A stretch of DNA of 64,000 bases from Excoecaria cochinchinensis (GCA_947683425.1 CANTUQ010000004.1:7044001-7108000); one strand, 5' to 3'; counted from the stretch's first letter, positions 22,165 through 35,710 are shown. The notes: generated by a model from the sequence alone, not told the origin. Program-made: numbers and translations.

Positions 22165-24492
22165 ACATGCATCAATTATATCAACTTTCATGCATACATT
22201 TTCGTCCATGGGATATTGTAATACTCTATCCATATGATATTCCACAGTATCATCCCTTACTCTTAAGGCTAAAGTTCCCTCATAAACATCCACTAAAGCC
22301 CTACCAGTCCTCATGAAAGGTCTTCCCAAAATTAATGGGCATTTCACATCATATGCAAAATCTAAGATAACAAAATCAACAGGTAAAATAAACTTATCCA
22401 CTTTTACCAACACATCTTCTACTATTCTATAGGATTTCTTAATAGATTGATCAGCTAATTGCAAAACCATGGAAGTAGGTTTAACATAATCCAACCCTAA
22501 CTTTTTAAAGATAGACAAAGGCATGAGATTTATACTTGCCCCCAAATCACATAAACATTTAGGAAACTCTACATCTCCTAATGTGCAGGGAATAGTAAAA
22601 CTCCCATTATCTTTAAGCTTAGTAGGCAAATTATTAGAGATTATGGAACTACATGCCTCAATTAATGTAATAGTGGATATATATTCCCAATTTCTTTTCT
22701 TAGAAATTAAATCTTTAAGAAATTTTGCATAATTAGGAATTTGTGTAATGGCCTCAATAAAATTTAAATTGATGTGTAAATGCTTCAATTTATCAATAAA
22801 AGATTGGAATTGCTTATCTTGGTTTTGTCTCTTCGGGCGTTGAGGAAACGGTGGACGAGGTTGAAAAACCTTAAAAGAATTTTCCTTAGATGCCCCTTCT
22901 GTCGCGACCGCGACAGTTGTCGCTCTCGCGACAGAAGACTCTCCTCCTGCTGTCACGCTTGCACCTGGTATCGCGCCCGCAACATTACTTGGCCTCTCTT
23001 CTGTCGTGATCGCAACAGGCGTCGCGCTCGCGACAGAAGAGTCATTCTTCTTGTCATTTTCCTGCAATTCTCCACTCTTGTTAGTAATAACATTTTCATT
23101 AGTATAGGATTTACCTGACCTCAAATTGATGGCTTTTAGATGCTCCCTTGGGTTCTCCTCCGTATTACTTGGTAAAGTTCCTTATAACCTTGAAGGTAAA
23201 GCCTTTGCTAATTGCCCAGTTTGCACTTCTAAATTATGGATGGATGAGGCTTGATTCTCTGTAATCTGATCAAACTTATTTTCCAACCTCTTGTGGTTCT
23301 CCTCTTGTGAGTTAAATTTCATATTAATTCCCTCCAAAAACCTATCCATCTTAACTTCTAAAGCCCCAAACCTATCTTGAGGTTGTTGAAAACCTACACT
23401 CCTATTTTGGTTGTTATTATTTCCCCAAGAAAAATTAGGATGATTTCTCCAACCTGGATTATATGTATTAGAGTAAGGATTATCACAACCTTGACCTTGA
23501 ATAAAGCTAACTTGCTCTTCATTGTTAGTTACCCCCAAATTACATCCTTCACTAGAATGTCCTAGTTGCCCACAAATATTACAACTATTTTGCTGACTAC
23601 CTCCCACTCCTAAGCTATTAAGTTTATGAGTTAAGGCTTCTACTTGAGCTTCCAAAGCAACTACAAAATCAAGTGCATGTACTCCCCTAGCATTAGAAGA
23701 ATTAGAATCCCTTACTCTCTCGGTAGGCCACATGCAATTGTTCATTGACATTTCCTCCATTAATTCAAATGCTGCTTCGGTTGTTTTTCTCGTCAAGGAC
23801 CCACTAGCTGCAGCATCTATTGTACCTCTTGTAGTTGGGTTAACTCCATTATAGAAGGTTTGCATCAAAAGCTCCCTTGGAAGGTTATGGTGTGGACACA
23901 TTCTTTGCAATTCTTTGAACCTTTCCCATGCCTCATACAAAGATTCATTGTCATTTTGAACAAATGTAGTGATATCCTTTATAATTTTTGCTGTTTTAGC
24001 CAAGGAAAAATATTTGGATAAAAATGCTTGAGCCAATTGGTCCCAAGTAGTAATTGATCCCCTTGCTAGCGAATTCAACCAAGCTTTGGCCTTATCTTTC
24101 AAAGTGAAAGGGAAAAGCCTAAGTTTGATTTCATCAGCCGACACACCATTAATCTTAAAGGTATCACATATTTCAAGAGAATTTGCCAAATGAGCATTAG
24201 GATCCTCATTTGCCAAACCATAAAATTGAATGCTATTTTAAATCATTTGTAATAAAGAAGGTTTAATCTCAAATTGATTTGCGTTTACCGTTGGCCTTAC
24301 CACTCCTTGTTGAGCACCACTCAATGCGGGTGTGGCAAAGTCCATAAGTCTTGGTGGATTTTCTTCAGCCATGATAATTGGTATCTTATTCTTGTTCTTT
24401 TTCTTATTGGACTTCTGGTTACTTGACAAAAACCTTTCAATTTCAGGATTTAAGGGTTCAAGCTCTTCTAAAGAACTCCTTGTACTAGGCAT
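22165..24492 (-). pseudogene. gag-pro: Athila-like element D gag-protease, truncated by element C
   Basis: A single 776-codon frame starts at MPSTRSSLEELEP (24492) and carries two stops, TAA at 24238 and 23182, both where CAA (Gln) fits. Gag shows LFPFTLKDKAKAWLNSL, FLSKYF and RFKELQRMCPHH, the usual Athila/Ty3 gag signature, and a zinc knuckle CX2CX4HX4C (CNICGQLGHSSEGC). A low-complexity Ala/Thr/Val/Glu segment at about 22895-23045 is encoded by GC-rich palindromic repeats (CTGTCGC-GACC-GCGACAG type). The protease follows with CDLGASINLMPLSIFKKLGL, Athila-typical, and LILGRPFMRTGRAL. It ends at the C insertion. The RT of D is off the window. Confidence 0.85.
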
Positions 24493-24620
24493 GAACTTTC
24501 AAATCCTGTAAAACCAAAAACAAAACACAAAGTTAAACTAAACAATTAAATAAATTAAAACAAAAGAAAATATTGTAATCCAAAGTCATAAATCAAATTT
24601 CATAATGGCAAATTCATCGT
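24493..24620 (-). other. Short 5' leader of element D
   Basis: About 130 bp lie between PBS and the gag ATG; AT-rich, with no ORF or repeat noted. Confidence 0.6.
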
Positions 24621-24638
24621 TCCCCGACAACGGCGCCA
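24621..24638 (-). other. PBS, Athila-like element D
   Basis: TGGCGCCGTTGTCGGGGA on the minus strand, six bases from the LTR end. It is one base off the sequence I recall for Athila-type elements (TGGCGCCGTTGCCGGGGA). Confidence 0.85.
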
Positions 24639-24644
24639 AAAACT

Positions 24645-25988
24645 TGATGAGCATTTTCTATAGATGCTAATGACCGCAAGTATACGGTGTACTGAAATAG
24701 TACTTAAGAATGTCGATCCCATGAGGAACGTGATTTACACACTATTACTACCTAATTTTAACTTTGTTTACAATGATCAATTAATGGTAAAGTTGATTTT
24801 AAACTAATCTAACATTTAAACTAAATAAGCCTAATTATTGATGGTCAAAGAAGATATAATGATTAATGATGATGAGTATAAAAATGGAACTTGAATTGAT
24901 TATTCTTAATGATTTAAATATTCTTATCATGCAAGCCAAGTTGAATAAATTTCCTACTTACTCTTTCGACATAAATAGGATTGCCTAAAACATGCATATG
25001 TAATTCAAATTCACAACTTTCATTAATGGATTAGAAAATTAAACATGCAAATCTTAGGTTAAGTCATAACTTATAGCAGCCATTTTAACACTATGATTTC
25101 TCAAATAATGCTTTAATGATGATTTCCCATTAGATTGTAAATATAAATTCATTTTTCAATTAAACTCATACTTATAATGATCATACATAATATCCCAATA
25201 GGAAATTCTACAAGTAAGAACACAATTAATATGAACAATAAAACATTTAATATTAGGAATTCAAGTTCAGAATTTACATCACAAAATTTACAAAGAAGAG
25301 TAAAAAGATAAGAAATGAAGAAGGAGATTTCTCAACCCTTTTCAAGTCACCAAAGGTAATCTTCTTCTTTGTATGCTATCTTCTCTTCAATACATAAACT
25401 CTACTTGAGAAAATTAGACTAAAGAAAAAAAAAGAACTATTCTAACTTACAGAATTTTTACTTAATTAAAAATGTTCTCCCCTTAAAATTACAATTAATA
25501 ATAATATTTATAATGTTCTAATTGTGTCTCTTCAGATATCTCTTGGCAAGAGTTACAAATGTTGGTGGAAAGGCATAACTCTTCAAAGTGAAATTTGAAC
25601 TTTTGTCTTTAACGGATCTCTCTGTTGCGCTCGCGACAGAGTGCGCCTCTTTCATCGCTCCACCTTCCTCGTGTTTGCCTTCTCCGTACCCTGTCGCGAC
25701 GAGCTCCTTGGTCGCGATAGCCTCTCTTCTTTACTTTTCTCCCTTCTTCCTTGGCTTTCCCTTAGCGTATTCTGTCGCGCTCGCGATAGAGCTTCTTTTT
25801 CCTTTGCTCATTTTGGCTTCTTTTCTCCATTTCCTCCATCTTTTTCCATTTTTCTCCATTGTTCTCCTACACACCCAAAACTCAAACAAAAACATAAAAC
25901 ACTCCAATTTCTAATACAAATAAACACACATGCATACTATTTTAATCCTAAAACATAGGTTAAACATGAGCTATTTAAGCTCATATCA
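24645..25988 (-). repeat. 5' LTR of Athila-like element D
   Basis: The minus strand opens TGATATGAGCTTAAATAGCTC at 25988 and ends AATGCTCATCA at 24645, about 1344 bp. The first bases contain an inverted GAGCT-TAAAT-AGCTC. GC-rich palindromes of the CTGTYGCGCTCGCGACAG type lie at 25622-25640, 25695-25725 and 25770-25790. It is inserted in the 3' tail of K; expected target bases GGGTG at 25989-25993. Confidence 0.8.
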
Positions 25989-26190
25989 GGGTGATCAACC
26001 GAAGACCTCTCAGGGGGCAACCGGCCAGCCAAAGACGTCTCAGGGGGCACCACCTCAAAAAGGATAACACGCCAACAATATCATCCAGTCTGGAAAAGCG
26101 ACCGCCTCAGGTACGTGTCTCTTTCCTTCTTTTATGAATTTTGGCTCACATAGACACCTAAGTTCTAGGTTCCCCAAAATTAGGGGCAAC
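25989..26190 (+). other. 3' tail and polypurine tract of element K
   Basis: Two short direct repeats (AAGACSTCTCAGGGGGCA) open the segment. It then matches the pre-LTR segments of B and E, including TTTTGGCTCACNTAGACACCTA and the polypurine hairpin CCCCAAAATTAGGGG (26172-26186). A donor-like CCTCAG followed by GTACGTG stands at 26105-26117. Confidence 0.65.
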
Positions 26191-26331
26191 TGTAGACACC
26201 GAGTCTCCAGATGGTCCAAGATCAGAATTACTCGATGATGAAAATAATACCTGCTCACAGGTAAAGGTGTCGAAAATGATGTTTTTCTTGTCGAGACCCT
26301 TATTATTTTTAAATAAATAAAAATAGACAGT

Positions 26332-26376
<45 letters not shown>

Positions 26377-26439
26377 TATATATAAAAAAAATTATTATTA
26401 TAAAAAATTAAATTAAAAAAAAATATTTTTGGCCTTTAT

Positions 26440-26612
26440 TGGCCGTATGTGGGGGCTTTCCACATGCGGCCGCATGTGGGATCTCCACATGGGGCCGCAT
26501 GTGGGGGCTTTCCATATGCGGCCACATGTGGGATCTCCATATGGGGCCCTATGTGGGGGCTCTCCACATGTGGATTTCCACATGAGGCCACAGGTGGAGG
26601 CTTTCCATCTGC
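26440..26612 (+). repeat. CACATG/GGCC palindromic island in LTR K
   Basis: Five to six units are built on CATGTGG and GGCCGCATG. One site (26460-26479) is a perfect 20-bp palindrome, CCACATGCGG followed by its own complement. It lies 250-420 bp from the LTR start. Confidence 0.8.
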
Positions 26613-27496
26613 AAGAAATTAATTTTGGGTTAGGTTTTTTTTTCACATTTTAGGCTTATTTTGAAAAATTCAAATTAGGCTTATTTTGAAAAAATAAAAT
26701 TAGGAAAGTTGATTTGGTCTTTTTTCTATTTTGGGAAAACAGAAAATTAAAAGGGATTGTCTTCATTTTCATTAGGCAGAACGGATTTTTCAAAAAGAAA
26801 AAAAGGAAGTTTGGTTTTCTCTCAAGCAAAGAAAAAAGGCAGACGAAAAAAGGACTTCAAAAATTTTTAGCAATTAAATTTTTATTCTTCTCTCAAAAAT
26901 CTTTTTATTCTTGGTTTGATTTGAGTAAGGAAAATTAATTTGCTTGGCTTGATCACTCCATCAAAAACTATTTTTTTTAGTTATTTGTGTTAAAAATTTA
27001 GTTTTTTTCTCAAATATTTTGGTATTTTGCCACCACAAACTCGACAAGGGGACGGATTGAGACATTCTATTTCTGATCTATAAATTCTGAGGGTAAACAT
27101 TCTTTGATTTATTTTTACCATTTTATTTCATCTTATTTATTTTGCCTTATTTCTTTTTCTTATATTTATGTAGATGTGTTCTTATAGTTGTTTTTCTACC
27201 ACGTTTTTTTAATTTTTATCTCACTTTGGGTGTGATTTTCGTGATATTTTTTTTTTTACTTATTAGAACATTGTTTTTGCCGTGTGATTGTTTGTCCCTC
27301 ATCTGCCTTCCTTTACCCTTTTTTGTTTCATTTCTAATAGTCATCTGTTGTTGTTTATATTATTATTGTTGTTATTATTATATGCATTACTATTACTATT
27401 AATGTTATTGTTTTTTTTTATTATAATTAATATCATCATGGTTACTGTTATGTTGTATTACTATTATTTTATATTATTATTATTATTGTGTCCCTG

Positions 27497-27612
<116 letters not shown>

Positions 27613-28628
27613 CCACGATCATCTATTATTTATTGTTGCCATTGTAATTTTGATGTTGCTACCATTTTCCCATTACCCTTGTTCTTGACATGACTTATTT
27701 TTAATTTTCTTTGCACTTAAATCATTTGCACATTAAATTAATATGTCATATATTTATTTTGTATTCGTTTGGTTAATTGTTTAGAATTATTACTGATATT
27801 TTAATGTCATTTTTTGTCTGAGGATTTAAATGAGAGTTGCATTATTTGAGTGTCCCCGTGACTACGTGAAGGGGTCATGATGCGTAGGAGACTATATTGT
27901 TGGGTGAGATCTTCCCTATCCTGCTTATGTGTTTTGTGTTTCTCATGATTAAAATATTTTCATTTTATGCACGCGTCGGATAAAAAATCACAAAAATATT
28001 TTTATAAGTAAATTGGGACTTTTACTAATAAAATTGTGACCAATGTCCCTCCTTTTAGCCAAGGAATGAAAAATATCGCGATTAAAATGAATAATTAAAT
28101 TTTCTTCAAAATGGGATCACTCATCCCGATTTTTCAAACTAACAATCCAATAACTCTTCGATTCCTCTTTATGTGAGCGTGAAGGAACCAATGTTCCAAA
28201 CCTAAACGAGTGCCCCGATTTATGTATGTTTTTCTTGTATTTTTTTAAATTTATGTTCACACATTTCGGGCCCTTGTAAATTAATTTTGGGGCGATATTA
28301 TTTAGTTTTCATTTGGGATTGTATTCCGTCCCAATTTACATTTTTAATCTTCTTTTATTTGGGGTTGTATTCTGCCCCCAATTTCTCCTGTAATTGTGTG
28401 CTTGACGTTTTATTGCTTTTCTTATCGCTTTATTTACCGCTTTCTTTATAGCTTTTATTTATTGCTTTTGAATGCTTACGATGCACTTTAAATTAAATGC
28501 AATCGTGTGAGATAAGAGGTAGAATTTTAAGAAATTAAAAACTCATTTATAATTAACCAAAACATAAATAAGAGTGAAGTCCCGAACACCAATCTCTGGT
28601 TTAGACCAATAGAGGTTTACAGACCTTT

Positions 28629-28658
28629 CCCAATTTCTTGTAAATTGGGTGGCGACTC
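28629..28658 (+). promoter_or_regulatory. LTR hairpin plus PBS-like copy, element K
   Basis: CCCAATTT-CTTGT-AAATTGGG (perfect 8-bp stem) is followed by TGGCGACTC, nine bases of the PBS. Confidence 0.7.
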
Positions 28659-28838
28659 AAAAATACGTCAAAGGTGCCTAGAGGCGTCATGAGGCTAGAT
28701 GATCCTTTCTAATGTTCTATTGGGAAGGAAGCATCCAAAATGTCTCATGGCACCCAAGATCAAAAAGACGCGAACCAATCCCTCGAGCCCTAAAAGCGGG
28801 TTCAAAGAGGGCCTTTCCCAGGTTCGGCGCGCGTCACA

Positions 28839-29896
28839 GTCGTCTAGCCTCGCTGAGCCTAAGACAGCACATATGTGTCTATTTTGGACAATCAGAGATA
28901 TTTTGGAACCGTCCTTCTAATAGAACATTGGAAAGATTCATCTAATCTCGTGAAACCTAAGACGATGCATATACGTCTATTTTGGGCAAGACAGAGATAT
29001 TTTGGAGTTCCCATCCCAATAGAACATTGGGATGATTCATCTAACCTCATGGAGCCTAAGAAAATGCAACTTGGGCCTATTTTAGGCAACAAGATATATT
29101 TTGGAATTCCCTGTCCAATAGAACATTGGGAAGGTTCATCTAACCTCGTTGAGCCTAAGACCAGAGATGGTTCGAGACTTCCTATTTATTCATACCTTGA
29201 TTAAATTATAATTGAGTTTTTAATTTATTCTTTCATTCCATTTTATCATTCAGTTCAATGTAGTAATGAAAGTATCAAATCAATCATATAATAAAAGCAT
29301 TAAATAAAGTAAGCTTAAAATAAAGTAAATCAACAATACAATAGCTTACAAAAAACTAGGGGCGGAATGCAACCCCCATTGTAAATCAGCAAAAAATGAA
29401 ACTTACACAAAGCGGGATATTTGATTAAAGATGAAGACATTGGCCTTCGCATACATATTTAGAGAAAAATACTATTAAAATATCTATATTATTTGGACAA
29501 AAAATTAGGGCATTGGTCCTATTTTATTTAGGAAAATCCCATTTATTTGTAGATATCTTTAGCCATTTTTACATTAGCGGGCTCAAAATAAAATTTACAA
29601 TAAATTGGAAATAAAAAAAACTAAAAGAAAACAGGATAAAGAAAATAAACCCAAATAATGTCCTTAAATCAACGCGGTGTTCTCCGTTTTTCAACACTCC
29701 AAATCCAAGAAAAACAGTTAAACTCACAAAAAAACAAAGAGCATGTTAGTGCAATAATTAAACAAAAAAAAACATGATAAAATGAATAAAGATGAAGAAT
29801 CTATAAAAAATTACAATGGAAAATAAGGAATAGTAAGAATAAAAAAGTGGTAAGAAAAAGGAGGTAGAAAATCAGGAAAGAAGGCCTAGGGATGGC
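28839..29896 (-). repeat. LTR J, left fragment (Tat lineage, minus orientation)
   Basis: This resembles the 3' half of LTR A in the same orientation: CCAATAGAACATTGGG hairpins, GAGCCTAAGAC, then ACTAGGGGCGGAATRCAACCCCCAT. At 28847-29165 a unit of about 105 bp is repeated three times, each with the hairpin and GAGATATTTTGG. The fragment is cut on the left by K and on the right by F; the continuation is at 57479-58833. Its LTR end and any internal region lie left of K. Confidence 0.7.
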
Positions 29897-32359
29897 TGTA
29901 ACATCCCTTACCTATACGTGGAGAACTTCACCCTATGAAGAGAATGAAGGTCCCCGATATATGAGGGTTGCCACCCACAGACGCTCAAAAAGAACCAATC
30001 ATTGCACACCACTTACATATACAAATGAATAAATTAAAATTTCGTAATTCATCAGAGAATAAGCCATAGAGAAAAATATTGCATTTCGTTAATATAACAA
30101 AAGTGACTTTACATATTCCAAAAAGATACAAAAGTGCCTCAGCACAACTGAATAGTTACATATAACTAGTAACAAAACCATTTACATAATATTCTTTACA
30201 TAGCTTCAAGAGTACAAGACTATAACACATACAAAAAGAATACAAGACCTAAACTACAAAATCTTCTATCCACTAGTCGTGTTGGCCCTGCTGATGCGGA
30301 TCGCGCTGCTCAAAACCCTCAAAACCTTCCACACCTGCACGGATAAAACACCCGTGCTAAGAGAAATCGCTTAGTGGGGAAAAAGAGATGCACAACGACC
30401 ACTCACAGTGGCATCAACAAAGAATTACAAGCTAATGGCACAGTCAATTATTGAGTTCTCAAAGATAAAGTCAATGCGTGGAAACACAATAAACACAATA
30501 TTCATATGCTCACATACTGTATACTATTCATCGTAATACAAAATATATTTCGGAATTCATATACATTAACAATATTGCACCTGCTTTAACCAAAATAGTG
30601 TATAACGAGCACGCATAGATACCCGAAGGTATCAACACTATTCTCATAACACATAGATACTCGAAGGTATCAAAACAATCTTTTGATTTTGTTCCAAAAC
30701 ATTTTCACGTAGATTCAGTACACATGGATCATGAAGATCCAATCGGGGCACCTGATCAGGGTCCAAATCATACACTAGCTGCAGCAATACTAACTCTATT
30801 AGGCATGCCTAACTATCCACTTATTCGACTCTAGCAGGTCATGCATAAACCAAATCATGTTTCAATTCGCAATATATGTAATTTGTCATGCGTAATTCAT
30901 ATAGATATAGTCATATAACAAATTCATATAACAAACGGTAGGAAAAAGACAAGAAAAAGACATTTAAAGTTCATTTTCGGAAAACTGGGTACATGAGAAA
31001 AAAGAGCAGAATGGGGGTCTCTGTCATGCTCGTGACAGAAAGGCATCGAACACGAGTTGTGCTGAGGGACACGAATCATGTCGGATGTCTCTCCACCCCA
31101 GTCGTGCTTCAGAGCATGACATGCTGAGCAAGTCACAACAGCACGAGTCGTGCTGCTAGAGCACGAGTCATGCTGCTCGAGCACGAGTCGTGCTTTATCA
31201 GCACGAGTCCTGCTGCCATCGCCCTGCTGAGATGCACAACTCGCACACACAGAAGGGAGCACGAGCCGTACTTCTTAGCACGAGTCGGACAGCCAACGAT
31301 TCTTTAAGCCAAACACGCAAGAGCTGGAAATCCTCTTCTATCGTGCTCGCGACAGGAGCGGGATTTCCAGTCCCCAGCAAAATGTAAACCCAGAATTTCC
31401 CTCCAAACCAAAATCATTTTGACCCAAATCACTCCCAACTCCATCTTACCTCAAATTAAGCCTTCTAAACACCATAACCAACATAAAACAATATATTTCC
31501 ACAATTAATTCCAAAATCAATCATCAATTCACAAATCAAGATTTCAAAAATAACCAAAACCAGAAAATTATGAAGCAAAGTTCAATCAACTTCATATTTG
31601 ATCCAATAACTCAATAATTATGCTACCTAACTCATTAAAACATATCATATTTACCAATATAAGCCTATTTACACATCATAAATTCCAGAATTTCATGCAT
31701 ATCTCAAAACACATATATGAATATCAAATCAAAGCAAATTCCCAAACCTAGAATTAATGAACCTCCAATCAAGGGGCTCCACTCCCGCTCGCTACTTCCT
31801 TGCCCTTGGATTCTCTAGGAGGATTCTCTGAACCATAAAACCCAACAACACCAAACATGTTTAAACCCTAACTCACAATTACAAAAGCTCATCTAAAGAA
31901 AAGGATGAAGAATTATTACTTATCACTTACCACACTAGCTTAGGCTACCCAAAACTCACTAGAATTTGCAGCAAAAGGAAGAATTCAAGAAGAAATAAAG
32001 AAGAAAAGAAGAGAAGAATCAAGGTAATGGAAAAGAGGAAGAAGAAGAAGAAGAAGCGTAAAGAGGAAAGGAAATCAGCTGAAATCATTCTCTCTCTTTC
32101 CCCAATACTTATCCTCTCACTTGCCACATGTCACTCTCTCAAGAGGGAAAACACACCCATCTCTCATCCTCCATAACTTACCCAATTCTAGTCTCTTAAC
32201 ATACACTACTCCCATATACACACTCACACTAGAACATAACCCAATACACACACATAATAACTTAATTCAATTAGCATAACACATACTCAACATTAACCAC
32301 ATACACACACACATACACTCTTAAGGCTCACTCTACTAGGGTAGTTTCGGGGTGTTACA
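29897..32359 (-). repeat. 3' LTR of element F (Tekay-like chromovirus)
   Basis: 2463 bp with TGTAACA...TGTTACA ends. It is close to 52332-54780 across its length. A palindromic AGCACGA-G-TCGTGCT island lies at 31020-31350. The flanking TSD is ATGGC at 29892-29896, matched by ACGGC at 54781-54785. Confidence 0.85.
31020..31370 (-). repeat. AGCACGAGTCGTGCT palindrome island in LTR F (left copy)
   Basis: At least six near-copies of a 15-bp hairpin, AGCACGA-G-TCGTGCT, plus one variant of the GTCGCG/CGCGAC palindrome (31342-31360). The right LTR has the same island at about 53400-53765 but with fewer or altered units. Confidence 0.75.
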
Positions 32360-32943
32360 ATACTCCCCTCCTTAACAGAATTTCGTCCTCGAAATTCTCA
32401 CTTGATCCAAATAGTTGAGGATACTGAGTTTTCATTGCCTCTTCCGGTTCCCAGGTCGCTTCCTCAACACCATGATGCTGCCAAACCACTTTAACCAACG
32501 GTATCTGCTTGCTCCAAAGCTGCCTGACCTCTCTAGCCAAAATCTCTTTCGGTTCCACATTAAAAGAGAAATCTGGCTAAACCCGAATATCTTTCACTTT
32601 GAGCACATGCGATGGATCTGATCGGTAGCGACGGAGCATAAACACATGAAAGACATCATGTAACCGGACCAATCCTTTCCAAGATCTCATAAGGTCCCAC
32701 AAACCGCGGGTTTAACTTCCCTTTCTTACCAAAATGGAGAACCTTCCGCCACGGCGAAACTTTCAAAAAGACCTCGTGACCAACTTCATATTGAATATCC
32801 CTACGCTTCAAATTAGTATACGATCGCTGTCTGTCTTTGATTGCTTTTAGATTCTGCTGCACAACTCTAACTTTCTATTCAGTGTCTCTCACTATCTCCA
32901 GACCTGTCATAGCTCTTTACGACAATTCAGTCCAACACACCAA
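32360..32943 (-). pseudogene. pol: Element F integrase C-terminus and chromodomain, with polypurine tract
   Basis: Reading on the minus strand from the E insertion at 32943: the end of integrase with a GPY/F-type segment (KLNPRFVGPYEILERIGPV, about 32656-32730), then after a frameshift a chromodomain (EILAREVRQLWSKQIPLVKVVWQHH, EATWEPEE, about 32410-32550). A C-terminal chromodomain defines chromoviruses; the wording is Tekay/Del type. Stops and a frameshift lie between the two. The polypurine tract GGAGGGGAGTA is next to the LTR at 32361-32371. The last five bases, 32939-32943 (ACCAA), are one TSD copy of element E. Confidence 0.8.
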
Positions 32944-33148
32944 TGTAGACACCAAGTCCCGAGGCGGTCCAAGATCATAATTACCCAATGATGAAATCTA
33001 TATTTGCCAATAAAGGTGTCCAAGATGATGCTCCCCTTGTCGAAAATCCCCTATGTTCCTTCATCGATTTAAATGTGAAAATTTGCATTTTTTACTCTCA
33101 TTTTTTATTTATTTTGTTCCTATTTACTTATTTTTATTTTTATTTTTA

Positions 33149-33179
<31 letters not shown>

Positions 33180-33224
33180 TTACTTTATTTTATTTTTATA
33201 TTTTTTTTATTTATTTTTGTGCGT

Positions 33225-33480
33225 AACGCGGCCCAGTGCAAGTTGGGCCTGCGCGCGCAGGAGGGACACTGCGCTCGTCCCTCCGCACACAGCAGGGATG
33301 CTGCTCACGTCGCTCCGTACACAGCAGGGACGCCGCGCGCGTCCCTACGCGCGCGCAGGAGGGACACCACTGACGTCCCTCTGCGCGCAGTAGGGACGCT
33401 GCGCGCGTCCCTGCGTGCGCAGCAGGGACACCGCGCGTGCCCCTGTGCGCGCGCAGCATGTCCCTCCGCGCGCTGTCCCC
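33225..33480 (+). repeat. GGGACGC/GCGTCCC hairpin island, E 5' LTR
   Basis: Six units of about 32 bp, each with a GGGAC...GTCCC stem (best: AGGGACGC-TGCGC-GCGTCCCT at 33392-33412) joined by GCGCGCAGCA-like linkers. The 3' LTR keeps only about three partial units (43198-43310). ORFs called here are low-complexity Arg/Ala readings of the repeat. Confidence 0.85.
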
Positions 33481-34408
33481 CTTTGGCCGCCTGCCCTCTT
33501 TTCCCTGCAGTTTCTATTTTTTCTTTCTTTTGTGCAGTCTGTTTTGCCCGTTTCTTTCACCATCTGATGCTTTTTTGGGGAAACAAAAATAAAAGCTCTT
33601 TTGGTCTTTTCCCATTTTTGGCCAACACAGAAAATTAAGAGGGTTTTCATCCGTCATTTTCAAAGGGTAACAACATTTTTACAAGGGAATTTTTTGGCTT
33701 TTCTCTCTAGCAATTTTTATTCTCCAGGAAGCATTTTCTTGTTCAAAAATTCTTCAAAAATCTTTAAGTTTTCTTCTCAAGTTTAAGTCTTTGCTACTCT
33801 AAAATACTTAATCTTGGGCTTGATTTGAGCAAGAAAAATTAATTTTCTTAGCTTATTCATCCCACCAAAAATATTTTCTTGAACTAATTTATTTAAAACA
33901 CAGATTCTTATACTTGTTTCGAGTGTTTATCACCACAAAAATCGACAAGGGAAACGGATTGAGACATCCCATTTCCGATCTATAAATTCTGAGGGTAAAC
34001 ACTTTGGAACCACCTTAATTTATCATCTATTCATCTTTTGTTGGTTATTATTTTTGTTGATTTTATTATTTTGCCATGTTTATTTTCTAGCTCTCATATT
34101 TTCTTTCTACTGTTGGCATTTTAGTTTTTTAGTTTAATATCTTTGTGGTGATTTAATTTGAGTCTTGTGCTTTTATCCCCTTTTTTGTTTTCTGTTGGCC
34201 TCCATGTCTCCTCATTATTATTATTACTATTACTATTTGTTCTTACCACTATATTGAAGCATTATTATGATTATTGCTAATACTACTAATATTTATTATT
34301 TCATTATTATCACTATTATTTGGTTTATTTGTTATTAATATTATTATGTTATGAATATTATTATATTTATGGTATTTATCCATTATTTTATTATTACTAT
34401 TATGCTCC

Positions 34409-34549
<141 letters not shown>

Positions 34550-35479
34550 GCCATGATTTTTGTTGTTACCATCACTATAATTTTATTGTTGTCATTTTCT
34601 TGTCTTTATTTGATTAATTTCTAGAATTATTACTAATATTTTTTATGTTAATTTTTGTCTGAGATTTAACTTGAGTCGGGTTATTTGAGCATCCCCGCGA
34701 CTCCCCGGATAGATCGTGACGCATGGAGGATCACACCGATTTTGGTGAGATATTTCTCAACTCTCTCTTTATGTTGTGTTTATGTGTAAATATTTATTTT
34801 ATTTATGCACGCGTCAGATAAAAAAATCACAAAAATATTTCTACAATTAAATTGGAATTTTTACTAATAAAATTAGAACCAATGTCCCTTATTTTAGCCA
34901 AACAATAAAAAATATCACAATTAAAACGAAGAGTCAATTTTCTCCAAAAATGGGATCACTCATCCCGGTTTTCAACTCAGCAATCAAATAACTCTTCGAA
35001 CCCTCTTCAAATAAACGCGAAGGAACCAATGTTCCTAAACCTTCAATAAGCGCGAAGGAACCAATGTTCCTAAAATAAATGCTCCTTTTATTTTGATCTT
35101 GTGTGAGTGTTTTAAATTTAAGTTCATTTCTTTTTGGGCCCTTGTAATTAATTTTTGGGCAACTTTATTTATTTTTGGGGATTGTATTCCGTCCTATTTA
35201 TATCTTTAATTTCCTTTTATTGGGGTTGTATTCTGCCTCTATTTCTCTTGTAATTGTGTGCTTGTGTGTTTATCGCTTTCTTTATTGCCTTTTATCGCTT
35301 TCATTTATTTCCTTTGCGTGCTTTAATTGCGCTATTTAATTTAAATGCATTGATCGTGTGAGATGAGATATATAATTTTAAGAAGTTAAAAACCCATTTA
35401 TAACTAACCAAAGCATAAATAAGAGGGAAGTTCCGAATACCGAATCTCTAGTCTAGACCGTTAGAGGTGAGAGACTTTT

Positions 35480-35511
35480 CCCAATTTCTTGTAAATTGGG
35501 TGGCGACTCCA
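35480..35511 (+). promoter_or_regulatory. LTR hairpin plus PBS-like copy, E 5' LTR
   Basis: CCCAATTT-CTTGT-AAATTGGG is followed by TGGCGACTCCA (35501-35511), about 180 bp before the true PBS at 35692. The 3' LTR copy is at 45281-45311. Confidence 0.8.
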
Positions 35512-35691
35512 AATACCTCAAAGGTGCCTTTAGGCGTCATTAGGCTAGGTGGTTCTTCCCAATGTTCTATTGGGAGGAATACACCAATGATGTCTCATGG
35601 CTCCCATGATCAAAAGACGCAAACCAATACCTCGAATCCCGGAGGTGGATTCAAAGCGAGGGCCCTTGCTGGGTTCCGGCGCGCGTCACAG

Positions 35692-35710
35692 TGGCGACTC
35701 CACTGGGGAC
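35692..35710 (+). other. PBS, element E
   Basis: TGGCGACTCCACTGGGGAC one base after the 5' LTR. Confidence 0.92.

Noticed and set aside
28699..29204. ORFs at 28699-29204 sharing IEHW and NLVEPKT phrases
   Set aside because: They are produced by the 105-bp LTR J repeat containing the CCAATAGAACATTGG hairpin.
32988..33650. ORFs over the GC-rich island of the E 5' LTR
   Set aside because: Low-complexity readings on both strands of a 32-bp repeat; the 3' LTR copy has a different unit number and frame.
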